From Hymenobacter terricola (GTDB lineage: Bacteria; Bacteroidota; Bacteroidia; Cytophagales; Hymenobacteraceae), in the NCBI RefSeq assembly GCF_017921975.2, contig NZ_JAGEMO020000027.1, positions 1 through 64,000 on the forward strand: a stretch of 64,000 nt of DNA. Reading direction: 5' to 3'. Under the pieces are notes generated by a model that was not told the origin of the DNA, did not search any database, and saw only the letters and a program-made list of their open reading frames with translations. The position numbers and the translations under genes are program-made. Of the stretch, positions 9,304-18,241 are shown piece after piece (the stretch's first letter is position 1; the number at the start of each line of letters is the position of its first letter).

Positions 9304-11274
9304 CTACAGAAGCGCATCGGCAGCAGTCGTAAAAGTGGAAGTGGGCAGGCCCTCCTTGTTGTATAGATTCGCGCCTTCGGGGTTGTCGGCCCAGGCGTAG
9401 CGCACCATGGTGGGGTTGGGCACCTGCTCGCTCCAGACTACCACTTTGTTGCCCTCAATCTTCGCCTGGGCCCACACGAACTTCTTGTCCGGTCCCGCCA
9501 CGGCGAAGCCAGTCAGCGGCCCGCTACCTTTTGCCACTAAGCCGCTGCCGATGCTCCTGAAGCTGAGTGTCGCCTTATTGCCAGCCACTTGCATGGACTG
9601 GTAGAGCGGGCCGGAGGAAACCAGCTTGCTTTCGCCGTAGGCCACTTTTTCGGCGGCCAGGGCCAGGCGGTGGCCGGGCGTTTGCTTGTCGAGCGGGTGA
9701 ATATCATTCCACTCGCCCACGTCCAGCAGCACGGCCATACCGGTGTAGGGCAGGGCCAGCCCGCGCCGCTGAATGTCGCGCGCCTGGGCCCAGCCGCTTT
9801 CCGACGGCTCCATTTTCGCTAGCATGAAATTCGGCAGCTGCGCGTAGATGAAGGGTAAATCGGGCCGCTGGAAGCTCTTGCGCCAGTCGGTAATCATGCC
9901 GTTGAAAAGGGCCTGGTAATCGCCCGTCCGCCCCGCATTCGATTCGCCCTGGTACCACAGCACGCCCTTGATGGCGTAGGGCAGCACCGGCGCAATCATG
10001 CCATTAAACAAACCGCCGGGCTGGTATTGGAACGTAGTTGAGCCCGGGGTAGGCGCGGCCGCGGTGCCCAGCTGGTACTGCCAGGGCCCACGCAAATCCA
10101 GCGTCTGGCCGCCGGCCGTGAGCTGATACTTTTTTTCCATCGTGAAACCGCCGCGTCCACCGTTGCTGATGATGCGCACCGTCACCACGTTTCGGCCCGG
10201 CTTCAGTACATCCGGCCCAAAATCGTACTTGCGGGGCGGGTACTGGTATCCGGTCGTGCCCACTAGTCGGCCATTGATATAGGTGGAGTCAGCATCGACG
10301 AGGGTGCCCAGCTCCAGGCGGGCGGGCTTGCCCGCCATGCCGGCCGGCACCTCTATTTCTTTGCGAAACCACACCACGCCATTCACCGGGCCCAGCTCGC
10401 CATCGGCCCAATAGCCGGGAACCGGCATGGTTTTCCAGTCGGTCTGGGCGTATGTGATTGCATACCATGGTGTTTGACCGGGCGATTCGCCCTTGTCGGC
10501 CTGGTGCAGCTGGCGGTACCAGCTGCCAATGGCGGCCTGCTCCTTTTGCCTGATGCCGGCCACGGCGGCGCTGTCGCGGTAGGGTGCCACCTGCTGCTCG
10601 TATTTCGGAAACTGCTTCAGCGCATCAGCACTCAGCCACGCTTCGGCGGGCGAGCCGCCCACGGCGTCTTTAACGATGCCCACCGGCACCTGGTATTTGG
10701 CGTTGATTTCCCTGGCAAAAAAGTAGGCCACGGCCGAAAACCGGAGCACGCTCTGCGGGTCGGCGGCCACCCACTTGCCGCCGGTCACGTCGGCTTTGGG
10801 CTGGGTGAAGGCGTAGCTCATAGGCACTTCGTATTGGCGGATGCGCGGGTTGGCGGCCTGGGCGATGACGTCGGGGTACTTGTCGCGCAGGCGGCTCATG
10901 GGCGTTTCCATATTCGACTGGCCCGAGCACAGCCACACGTCGCCCACCAGGATGTTCTTCACCGCCAGCTGGTTGCTGGCCTTGATGTTCATCTCGAAAG
11001 GCCCGCCGGCCTTCAGGTGCGCGAGCTTCACGGTCCACTTGCCATCGGGGCCGGTGGTGGCCGGGTAGGTTGTGCCCAGGAAGCTCACCGCCACGGCTTC
11101 GCCGGGCCGGGCCCAGCCCCACACGCGCACGTCGGCGTCGCGCTGCAGCACCATGCCGTCGCTCACCAGGTGCGGCAGGCGCACCTGAGCCTGGGCTACC
11201 GGGGCAAGTAGCAGGCCACCAGCGGCCAGTGGGCCAGCGGCTAAACGAAACGGGTGAAGAAATGTGCGAAGCAT
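9304..11274 (-). CDS. Secreted SGNH acetylesterase, sialate O-acetylesterase/CE20-like
   Basis: A 656-residue protein with a signal peptide (AAGGLLLAPVAQAQ). The SGNH block I serine is in LCSGQSNMETP and a further conserved block is LWYQGESNAG; GEWNDIHPLDKQTPG supplies the Asp and His. A beta-sandwich insert (VWFRKEIEVPAGMAGKPARL through FGPDVLKPGRNVVTVR) splits the esterase domain, as in SIAE and CE20 proteins. Databases would probably name it sialate O-acetylesterase. In this xylan locus, removal of acetyl groups from xylan is the likelier role; that is inferred from context. Confidence 0.85.
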   Translation of the reverse strand: MLRTFLHPFRLAAGPLAAGGLLLAPVAQAQVRLPHLVSDGMVLQRDADVRVWGWARPGEAVAVSFLGTTYPATTGPDGKWTVKLAHLKAGGPFEMNIKASNQLAVKNILVGDVWLCSGQSNMETPMSRLRDKYPDVIAQAANPRIRQYEVPMSYAFTQPKADVTGGKWVAADPQSVLRFSAVAYFFAREINAKYQVPVGIVKDAVGGSPAEAWLSADALKQFPKYEQQVAPYRDSAAVAGIRQKEQAAIGSWYRQLHQADKGESPGQTPWYAITYAQTDWKTMPVPGYWADGELGPVNGVVWFRKEIEVPAGMAGKPARLELGTLVDADSTYINGRLVGTTGYQYPPRKYDFGPDVLKPGRNVVTVRIISNGGRGGFTMEKKYQLTAGGQTLDLRGPWQYQLGTAAAPTPGSTTFQYQPGGLFNGMIAPVLPYAIKGVLWYQGESNAGRTGDYQALFNGMITDWRKSFQRPDLPFIYAQLPNFMLAKMEPSESGWAQARDIQRRGLALPYTGMAVLLDVGEWNDIHPLDKQTPGHRLALAAEKVAYGESKLVSSGPLYQSMQVAGNKATLSFRSIGSGLVAKGSGPLTGFAVAGPDKKFVWAQAKIEGNKVVVWSEQVPNPTMVRYAWADNPEGANLYNKEGLPTSTFTTAADALL

Positions 11275-11312
11275 CGGATGGAGAGGAAACTGAGAATCTG
11301 GAGGAACTGTAA

Positions 11313-11358
11313 AATCAGAACGTCATGCCTCGGCTGCGCTCGGCATGACGTTCTGATT
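11313..11358. repeat. Perfect 17-bp hairpin at the 3' end of the GH35-like gene
   Basis: Arms AATCAGAACGTCATGCC (11313-11329) and its exact complement (11342-11358) are separated by 12 bases. The right arm touches the stop codon of the GH35-like gene (11357-11359). It is the shortest and cleanest member of the GAACGTCATG repeat family here and could terminate transcription or protect the 3' end. Confidence 0.8.
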
Positions 11359-12976
11359 AGTAGGCATAAAGCTTGACGTGCTGGATACTGTATTCGCCGC
11401 CGGCCACGCGAACGTGGCGGCCCTGGTGGTCCTGGTCGCCGTTCATGCGGCGGCCGGGCAGCCACTTTTCGTTTTCGAAATGGCCTTCGTCCACGCTCAG
11501 GTAGCCGGCGCGCTTGCCTTTGGCGTTAGGTTCGGCGGTGAGGACGAGACCGGTACCGACCACGTAGAACTCGTCGGGCGCCACGGCGATGATGAGGCCG
11601 CCGCCGGGGCTCCATTCGGCTTTTTTGGAGCCCATCGACCAGCCCAGCGCGAATTCGTGCCTGGCGGTGAAGCGGTAGTCGCCCAGCGTGAAGACGCGGG
11701 CGGCCGAGTCTTTTTGCAGCAGGAAACCACGCACCTGGCCGGCCGGCTGGTACTTGCCCAGCAGGAAAGTCACCTGGCTCAGCAGCTCATAGGCTTTGCC
11801 GATGGGCGGCGATTTCAGGGTGTCGCTGCCCTCGATGGCGAAGGGCGAAAACGAGAGGCAGTTGTAGTGGCCGAAGGCGAAAAATGCCTTGGCATCGACG
11901 CCGTCCTCGAAGCGGATTTCGGGGATGAAGAGCGGGTTGTTGCCCCGCGTGTACAGGTCGCACCAGTGCTCGAAGTTGGGGTTGTAGAAGTCGGGGGCCA
12001 GCAGGTCGATATCCGGCGCGCCGGCCAGCCACACGTCCATAACGTGCGGGAGCGGGCCGGCGCTGGGGTACTTGCCGGGTGCTACGTTGGGGCGGTTCAG
12101 GGCGGCGTTCACGTACATCGGGAGGGGGTACACGGCTTTGCCGGCGGCGGTGATGGCGTTGGTGTAAGTGGCGAAAAACCAGGCCATGAAAATTTCATCA
12201 GTGGCCAGACTCTTGCCGAAAACCTCTTCCCAGGTGCCCTTGGTTTTGGCGCCCTGGCGCTGCCAGATGGCGGCAAATTCTGGTTTCAGGTTCTTCTTTT
12301 CACGCTGCAAATAGGTCAAAAGCGCCGCAGGGACTTGCTGCTTGAAAGCGGCATTGGCCTTCTCGTCGTAGCTGCGGGCGGTGGGCAGCATGCCGATTTC
12401 ATTTTCCGCCTGCACGGTTATCACGGTGTGCTCCTGCCCGTCGGTGGCCTTGAGGTGCTGCATGAGCTGCACGAAGGCTTTGCGGTCGGCATCCAGGTTG
12501 CGGGGGTCGAAGGGCGTCATGATTTCCTGCGGCACGCCCTGGTCGTCCTGCACGCGGAGGAAGCATTTCCGGTCGGTTTTCACCCAGGCCGGGGCGTAGC
12601 ACGACACGCTGTTTTTCCAGGCGCCGAACCACAGCAGCACCAGCTTCATCTGGTTTTTGCGGGCGTCGCGCAGCAGGTCGTCAATCAGCGTGAAATCGAA
12701 CCGGCCTTCCTGCGGCTCCAGCAATTCCCAATACACCGGCGCGATGACGGTATTGAGGTGCTGGGCGCGCAGCCGGGGCCACACGGGCTGCATGTACGCC
12801 GTGCTGGAGGCGGTGGAGTTACCCAGCTCGCCGCCCAGCACGAAGTAGGGCTTTCCGTCGACCAATAGCTGCGTGCTCGCACCGGTTTTCACCAGGCGCG
12901 GCAGGTTGTTCTGCGCCTGCGCTCCCCGGAAACCCAGGAAAAACAGACACGAAAGCAGGAGGAATTTGTGTAGCAA
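11357..12976 (-). CDS. Secreted GH35-like beta-galactosidase family protein (DUF5597 type)
   Basis: A 539-residue protein with a signal peptide (FLLLSCLFFLGFRGAQAQ). The barrel opens with a sugar-binding strand (LLVDGKPYFVLGGELGNSTAS) and has the acid/base glutamate in VQAENEIG and a candidate nucleophile in LFIPEIRFED. The C-terminal region (EFALGWSMGSKKAEWSPGGG and GRHVRVAGGEYSIQHVKLY) fits the DUF5597 domain found on GH35-like proteins. Members are named beta-galactosidase, but true substrates are poorly defined. In a xylan locus it could remove galactose or arabinose side chains. The family call is fairly sure, the substrate is not. Confidence 0.75.
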   Translation of the reverse strand: MLHKFLLLSCLFFLGFRGAQAQNNLPRLVKTGASTQLLVDGKPYFVLGGELGNSTASSTAYMQPVWPRLRAQHLNTVIAPVYWELLEPQEGRFDFTLIDDLLRDARKNQMKLVLLWFGAWKNSVSCYAPAWVKTDRKCFLRVQDDQGVPQEIMTPFDPRNLDADRKAFVQLMQHLKATDGQEHTVITVQAENEIGMLPTARSYDEKANAAFKQQVPAALLTYLQREKKNLKPEFAAIWQRQGAKTKGTWEEVFGKSLATDEIFMAWFFATYTNAITAAGKAVYPLPMYVNAALNRPNVAPGKYPSAGPLPHVMDVWLAGAPDIDLLAPDFYNPNFEHWCDLYTRGNNPLFIPEIRFEDGVDAKAFFAFGHYNCLSFSPFAIEGSDTLKSPPIGKAYELLSQVTFLLGKYQPAGQVRGFLLQKDSAARVFTLGDYRFTARHEFALGWSMGSKKAEWSPGGGLIIAVAPDEFYVVGTGLVLTAEPNAKGKRAGYLSVDEGHFENEKWLPGRRMNGDQDHQGRHVRVAGGEYSIQHVKLYAY

Positions 12977-13012
12977 GGAAGCTAATGGTCAAGAGTATCG
13001 GAAATAAGATAA

Positions 13013-13126
13013 AACGTCATGCTGAGCGCAGGCCAAGCATCTCGAGTGCTACCACTAATCAAAACCGTTTTCACGGTTGAGTTACTACCACACGCGAGAT
13101 GCTTCGACTTCGCTCAGCATGACGTT
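13013..13126. repeat. Inverted repeat of the AACGTCATGCTGAGC family
   Basis: The left arm AACGTCATGCTGAGCGCAG (from 13013) continues to AAGCATCTCG. The right arm (CGAGATGCTTCGACTTCGC, then TCAGCATGACGTT to 13126) is its near-complement, with a 50-base AT-rich centre. It occupies most of the SusD to GH35-like gap and could attenuate transcription after the SusC/SusD pair. Confidence 0.8.
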
Positions 13127-13140
13127 CTTCTACTTAGCTA

Positions 13141-14910
13141 CTAGTAGCCGGTGTTCTGGGTGATTTTGCCGCTGGTGCGGTCAATCTCGGTCTGCGGAAT
13201 CGGCCGCAGGACGTGGAAAGGCTTGATGTTGGTAGCCGCATTAGAGCCGTAGTTACCACCAGCCGTGAAGCCGGTACCGGCCGCGCGGGTCACCAGCGGC
13301 GGCGAGATAGCGGGATTCTGCACCCGCACGAGCAGCTGGCCGGTGCGCTTCAGGTCGTACCAGCGGGCAAACTCGCCGCAAAGCTCCCGCATCCGCTCAT
13401 CCAGAATGAAGTTGAGATTTACCTGAGCACTGGTAATTTCCATTTGCGTGGTCTTGCCAGCAGCCGCAGCCCGCCGACGAACCACGTTGATGTAGTCGCG
13501 GGCCTGGGCCACATTGCCCAGGTAGAAATAGGCCTCGGCGGCCACCAGATAGGTTTCGGCCAAACGGTAGATGATGTTGGGCCGGGTCGAGAAACCGTTC
13601 ACCGACGTGCGGTTGCGGCTGTCAAACTTGTTGAGCGTCGGGAAATATTCCGTGGTGTACTGGTTGGGCTGAATCACCACGTAAGGAGCAGGCGTACGGG
13701 CGGCAATCTGGGCCAGGCGGGCCGCCGAGAGCTGACGGCCGGGGTACCAGGCCGCCGTGTCGCCCACCACGGCCCGGCTGACCCCGGCGTTGGCGCCGGG
13801 CGAGTTCACCCGGTACACCGTCGTGAACCACTTGTTGTAGCGGGTGTCGGTGGTGCGCAGCGTGGCGCCGGATTCCAGCGGGTTGCCGCTGGCATCGGTC
13901 AGGATGAACGAGTTTTCGAGGAAGTACGTGGGTACGTGGCGGGCAAAGGGCCGGCCGTTGTTGATGTCGCGCGCCATGTTCGGCAGTTTGTCATACCGGC
14001 TGCGGTATTGGAAGCCCAGCACGTTTTCGCCCCCAAAGGTGAAGCCGTCGATGCGGTTAAACGTCGCGTCACCACTGAACTGGGCAGTGAAAAGCACTTC
14101 TTTGCCGTTCTCATTGCCTTCGGCAAACACGGTAGCCGGGTCGGTTTCCAGCCCCACGGCGTAGCGGGCCTGGTTGTCGATTAGCTCTTTGGCGTACTGC
14201 GCGGCCAGCGTATAGTCCGCGTTAGCGCCCGCCGGAATGGCCGTAGCGCGGGTCAGGTACACTTTAGCCAGCAGGTGCAGGGCCGTGGCGCGCGTCACGC
14301 GGCCGGGCTGGGCGGGCCGGTCGGCAATCGTGGCCAGTGATTCCGTCAGGTCTTTGATGATGGTGGTGTACACATCGGCCATGGGAGCCCGCACAATGTC
14401 CTTGGTGGGCGCATCCACGAAGTTCAGCATCAGCGGCACGTCGCCGAAGTCCTGCACGAGGACGAAGTAGTACTGCGCCCGCAGCAGCTTGGTTTCGGCA
14501 AGCAGCTGCGTGAGGCGAGCCGGCGCGATGCCGGTAGCCGCCGGGCCGTACTGCAGCACGCCGTTGGCATTGTTAATCTCCTGGTAGCACACGGTCCAGA
14601 TAAAGGAGTGCGACCCGTCGTTGACCGGCGTGAGGGCATTGTTGTCGTAGTCGCTCAGCCCGCTGCTGGCCGAAATGCCGGTCGTCCATTCGTCGGTACC
14701 GGCTTCGGTGGTGAAGGTGCCCGAGTCGTTGCCGTAAATCTGGCGCAGGCCCGAGTACACCCCGGTTACCCCCGCCTCCACCCCTTGCGGGGTTTGCAGG
14801 AAGGCCGGCGTGAGGACCGACTGCGGGGTTTCGTCCAGAAAGTTTTTATTGCAGCTCGTGGCCGACAGCAGGAGAGCCGTACCCAGCGTAGCTATTACTA
14901 TTTTTTTCAT
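13141..14910 (-). CDS. SusD/RagB-family surface glycan-binding lipoprotein (xylan locus)
   Basis: A 589-residue lipoprotein that captures oligosaccharides at the cell surface and hands them to the adjacent SusC channel. The N-terminus MKKIVIATLGTALLLSATSC ends in a lipobox cysteine. SusD landmarks are visible: NFLDETPQSVLTP early, YYFVLVQDFGDVPLML in the TPR-like core, and a C-terminal RLAETYLVAAEAYFYLGN, RMRELCGEFARWYDLKRTGQL and LRPIPQTEIDRTSG. It lies 125 bases downstream of SusC, the standard order. The glycan is inferred to be xylan from the flanking GH10, GH67 and xylose genes. Confidence 0.93.
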   Translation of the reverse strand: MKKIVIATLGTALLLSATSCNKNFLDETPQSVLTPAFLQTPQGVEAGVTGVYSGLRQIYGNDSGTFTTEAGTDEWTTGISASSGLSDYDNNALTPVNDGSHSFIWTVCYQEINNANGVLQYGPAATGIAPARLTQLLAETKLLRAQYYFVLVQDFGDVPLMLNFVDAPTKDIVRAPMADVYTTIIKDLTESLATIADRPAQPGRVTRATALHLLAKVYLTRATAIPAGANADYTLAAQYAKELIDNQARYAVGLETDPATVFAEGNENGKEVLFTAQFSGDATFNRIDGFTFGGENVLGFQYRSRYDKLPNMARDINNGRPFARHVPTYFLENSFILTDASGNPLESGATLRTTDTRYNKWFTTVYRVNSPGANAGVSRAVVGDTAAWYPGRQLSAARLAQIAARTPAPYVVIQPNQYTTEYFPTLNKFDSRNRTSVNGFSTRPNIIYRLAETYLVAAEAYFYLGNVAQARDYINVVRRRAAAAGKTTQMEITSAQVNLNFILDERMRELCGEFARWYDLKRTGQLLVRVQNPAISPPLVTRAAGTGFTAGGNYGSNAATNIKPFHVLRPIPQTEIDRTSGKITQNTGY

Positions 14911-14969
14911 ATCGAAGGAGCGCCGTGCGCTGAAAAATTGAGTGGTGGGTAGGATGTCTTTAGTTATCA

Positions 14970-15036
14970 GCTGCCGGTTGTTAGTTGCCGGTTATCAATC
15001 AAAATCAAATAGCTGACTAACAACTGACAACTAACT
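14970..15036. repeat. GTTGTTAG/CTAACAAC repeats between SusC and SusD
   Basis: GTTAGTTGCCGGTTATC and its neighbours (from 14978) face CTAACAACTGACAACTAAC (15017-15035), which runs into the SusC stop codon. This is the same degenerate repeat type as at the xylB 3' end. The dyad could form a hairpin that lowers read-through from susC to susD. Confidence 0.5.
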
Positions 15037-18000
15037 TAAAAGCCCAGGTTGATACCGGCGATGAAGGACCGCGTGACCGGGTAGTTGTTGCCACCCTGGA
15101 ACGAGATGTTAGCCGACGTAACGCCCTGCGACGAGTCGAAGCGCGACGAGTACGACAGCGCATCGGGGTCGATGGCTTTGTTGCGCTGGAAGTAGGCATC
15201 CTTGGCCCAGATGTAGGGGTTTTGCACCTGGATGTAGATGCGGGCCGAGCTCATGAAGGCCGACTTGGCCCAGGCGCCCGGCAGGGTGTAGCCCAGGTCG
15301 ATGCTGCGCACCTTGATGAAGGTGCCGCTGTGGTAGCCCAGCGTCGAGCCGTAGGTCGGCCACTCGTTGGGACGGGTCGAGTTGTCGGGCTCGGGGTACT
15401 CGTTGCTGGGGTTGGTCGGCGTCCAGTAGTCGAAGTTCAGTTGGTTGCGGCGGCCGGTGTTGGTGGCGTAGTAGCTGGGGCCGAAGGAATACGGGTCCAC
15501 CACGGTAGCGCCCACGCGGGTCAGGGCCACGATGGTCATGTCGAAGCCCATGAAGCGGAAGCGGTTGGTGAGGCCGGCCTCAAACTTGGGCTGGCGCGAG
15601 CCGACTACCTGGCGGTCGCTGCCGTCAATTTTCCCGTCGTTGTTCACGTCCTGCACTTTAATCTGGCCGGGCTTCGAGCCGTACTTCCGAGCCAGGTCGG
15701 CTTCCGAGGTTTGCCAGATGCCCAGCTTGTTGTAGTCGTAAATCACATAAAGCGGCTGGCCAATGAAGCGCTGGTTACCGATGTCATCGCGCACGCTGCC
15801 GTCGGTGTTGTACAGGTTCAGGTCGAGGACCCGCTCGCGGTTGACGGTGAAGTTCCAATCGGTGCTCCACTCAAAGCCGCCGGGGTTGGCGGAGCGCACG
15901 TTGGCCGTGGTGAGCGACAGCTCAAAACCCCGGTTCTGGGTCTGGCCCGCGTTGCGCACGAACGAGCCGTAGCCGCTGGCCGTGGGCAGGGCGTCGGGCA
16001 GCAGCAGGTCGCTGGTGCGCTGCTGGTACACTTCCACGCTGCCCGTGATGCGGTTGTTCAGGAACCCAAAGTCGAGGCCCACGTTGGCGGTGGTGGTGTA
16101 TTCCCAGCCCAGGTTGGGGTTCGGAATGGTGCCCGGCACCACGCCCACCGCGCCGGTGGCGCCGTAGTTATAAGCCCCCTGGCCAATGCCGGTCAGCAGC
16201 GAGCCCTGCGTCTGGTAGGGGTTGATGGCGGTGCTGCCCACGCGGCCCAGGCTGGCCCGCAGCTTCAGCACGCTCAGCCATTCCTGGCCTTTCAGAAACG
16301 ACTCGTTGGCAATGTTCCAGGCCACGGCGGCCGAGGGGAATTGCTTGTATTTGTTGCCAACGGCCAGGCGCGACGAACCGTCGATGCGCGAGGTCAGCGT
16401 GACCGAGTAGCGGTTATCGAACGAGTAGTTGATGCGGGCCATGTAGGACTCCAGCGCCCAATCAACGGGCTGCGTGGGGTTGTTGGTGCCCCGGGGAGTG
16501 CCCGCGCCCAGGTTGGTGTTCAGCTGGTAGTCGGCCAGGGTATTCTGCACCGTGGCCCCGAAACCATCGGTATGGAAGGTTTGCCGGCTGTAGAGAGCCG
16601 TCACGTTCAGGTCGTGCTTCTCGGCAAAGGTGCGGTTGTAGGTAAGAATGTTCTCAGCCAGCAGGTTGTAGGCCACCGCCGACGAGCTGGAGGCCGTGTT
16701 CACGCCACCGCCGTTTTGCGGAGTAATGGAGGCGTAGAAGGCGTCGTTGGCTTCGGTGCGGCCATCGAGGCCCACGTTGAGGCGATAATCCAGGCCTTTC
16801 AGGATGTTCACCTGCCCATACAGGCTGTTGAAGGTGCGCAGCCGGCGGCGGCGGTCCAGGTGCGCGTTCGGCGTGTACAGCGTGAGGGGGTTCGAGCCCG
16901 CGTTGTCGCCGTTCGGGTAGAGCACGAGCTGGCCGTCGGGGCCATAGGCCGAAGCCAGGGGGCTGGTGGTGATAATCTGGTTCAGGACGTTGACGTTCGG
17001 GTCCTGCTCCTGGGTGAACGAGTTCAGCGTGTTCACCCCGATTTTTACCCGGCCCCCGATTTTCTGGTCGAGGGTGCCGCGGAGCGAATAGCGCTGGAAG
17101 CGCTGCACGGGCACAATCCCTGTCTCGTCGTAATAGCCCAGCGAAGCCGAGTACTGCGTGTTGTCGGTGCCACCGCTCACGCCCAGCGAGTGGTTCTGGA
17201 TGTGGCCCTTCTGCAGCAGCGTGCTTTGGTAGTCGGTCGTCTTGCCGGCGCTGTAGTTGGCCCGCTCATCCGTGGTCAGGAACGTGGGGGAAGCGGGGTC
17301 GTAGGTACCGGTGGCCGAGGCGGCCCGGTAGGCTTCGAGCTTATAGTTGTAGTACTGCTGCCCGTTTTGGATGTCGAATTTACCGTAGGCCTGCTTCGTG
17401 CCGTAGTAGCCGCTGTAGGTGGCTTTGGGCGCGCCGCTCTTGCCCCGGCGGGTGGTGATGAGGATAACGCCGTTGGCGCCGCGTGCCCCGTAAATGGCCG
17501 TCGAGGAGGCATCCTTGAGCACTTCTACCGAAGTCAGGTCATCGGGGTTCAGGTCGTTGAGGCTGCCGTCGTAGGGCACGCCGTCCACTACCAGCAGCGG
17601 GTCGTTCGAGCCCGAAAGCGAGCGGTTGCCCCGGATGCGGATGGTGGGCGCCTGGCCCGGCGAGGTGCCGTTGCTCGAAATCGTGATGCCCGCCGCGCGG
17701 CCTTGCAGGGCCTGGGCCACGTTGGCCACCGGCACGTCGTGCAGCGCCTTCTCATCTACCGACGAGATGGCGCCCGTTACCTGGCTCTTTTTCTGGGTAC
17801 CGTAGCCCACCACCTGCACCTCGTTCAGGGACTGGGCTTCGCTGGCCAGTTTGGCATCGACGCGGCCCGACGTGCCCACGGGGAATTCCTTTTTCTCGTA
17901 GCCAATTGAGCTGACTACCAATGTGGTGACTCCTTCGGGCACATTCAGGCTGTATTCGCCGACTACGTTGGTGGTGGCGCCTACAGTCGTGCCCTTCACA

Positions 18001-18182
18001 ATAACGGTCACGCCCGGCAGGGGCTCACCGGCTTCCGAAGTAACGGTGCCGGACACCGTGCGGCTGGCCTGGGCCCACGCTGCTGAGGGCAGCAGCCCAC
18101 CCACGAGCAGCAGGACTGCCCCGATGAGTTGCACCCAGCGCCGAACCCGGCGGGGGGCATTTGGAAATAAAGGTACTTGCAT
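15036..18182 (-). CDS. SusC/RagA-type TonB-dependent outer-membrane transporter (xylan locus)
   Basis: A 1048-residue TonB-linked porin importing glycan fragments. After a signal peptide (GLLPSAAWAQ) comes a carboxypeptidase-D-like regulatory domain (SGTVTSEAGEPLPGVTVIVKG), then the region VQVVGYGTQKKSQVTGAIS and the plug (LQGRAAGITISSNG, DPLLVVDGVPYDGSLNDLNP, GARGANGVILITTRRGKSG), and finally the barrel ending FIAGINLGF. No STN domain is present, in contrast with the second SusC in this window; that fits regulation by a cytoplasmic LacI-type sensor rather than sigma/anti-sigma. It follows the SDR gene by 59 bases. Confidence 0.95.
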   Translation of the reverse strand: MQVPLFPNAPRRVRRWVQLIGAVLLLVGGLLPSAAWAQASRTVSGTVTSEAGEPLPGVTVIVKGTTVGATTNVVGEYSLNVPEGVTTLVVSSIGYEKKEFPVGTSGRVDAKLASEAQSLNEVQVVGYGTQKKSQVTGAISSVDEKALHDVPVANVAQALQGRAAGITISSNGTSPGQAPTIRIRGNRSLSGSNDPLLVVDGVPYDGSLNDLNPDDLTSVEVLKDASSTAIYGARGANGVILITTRRGKSGAPKATYSGYYGTKQAYGKFDIQNGQQYYNYKLEAYRAASATGTYDPASPTFLTTDERANYSAGKTTDYQSTLLQKGHIQNHSLGVSGGTDNTQYSASLGYYDETGIVPVQRFQRYSLRGTLDQKIGGRVKIGVNTLNSFTQEQDPNVNVLNQIITTSPLASAYGPDGQLVLYPNGDNAGSNPLTLYTPNAHLDRRRRLRTFNSLYGQVNILKGLDYRLNVGLDGRTEANDAFYASITPQNGGGVNTASSSSAVAYNLLAENILTYNRTFAEKHDLNVTALYSRQTFHTDGFGATVQNTLADYQLNTNLGAGTPRGTNNPTQPVDWALESYMARINYSFDNRYSVTLTSRIDGSSRLAVGNKYKQFPSAAVAWNIANESFLKGQEWLSVLKLRASLGRVGSTAINPYQTQGSLLTGIGQGAYNYGATGAVGVVPGTIPNPNLGWEYTTTANVGLDFGFLNNRITGSVEVYQQRTSDLLLPDALPTASGYGSFVRNAGQTQNRGFELSLTTANVRSANPGGFEWSTDWNFTVNRERVLDLNLYNTDGSVRDDIGNQRFIGQPLYVIYDYNKLGIWQTSEADLARKYGSKPGQIKVQDVNNDGKIDGSDRQVVGSRQPKFEAGLTNRFRFMGFDMTIVALTRVGATVVDPYSFGPSYYATNTGRRNQLNFDYWTPTNPSNEYPEPDNSTRPNEWPTYGSTLGYHSGTFIKVRSIDLGYTLPGAWAKSAFMSSARIYIQVQNPYIWAKDAYFQRNKAIDPDALSYSSRFDSSQGVTSANISFQGGNNYPVTRSFIAGINLGF

Positions 18183-18241
18183 GGCATTGAGTGGGTTTGG
18201 TGGTGGGTATGTAAAGTGAGTTGCGCGAGCGTGGGTGGGAA

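Noticed and set aside
15222..17909. 895-residue open frame opposite the xylan SusC
   Set aside because: It is an antisense shadow of SusC with no recognisable domain and composition typical of a reversed high-GC gene.
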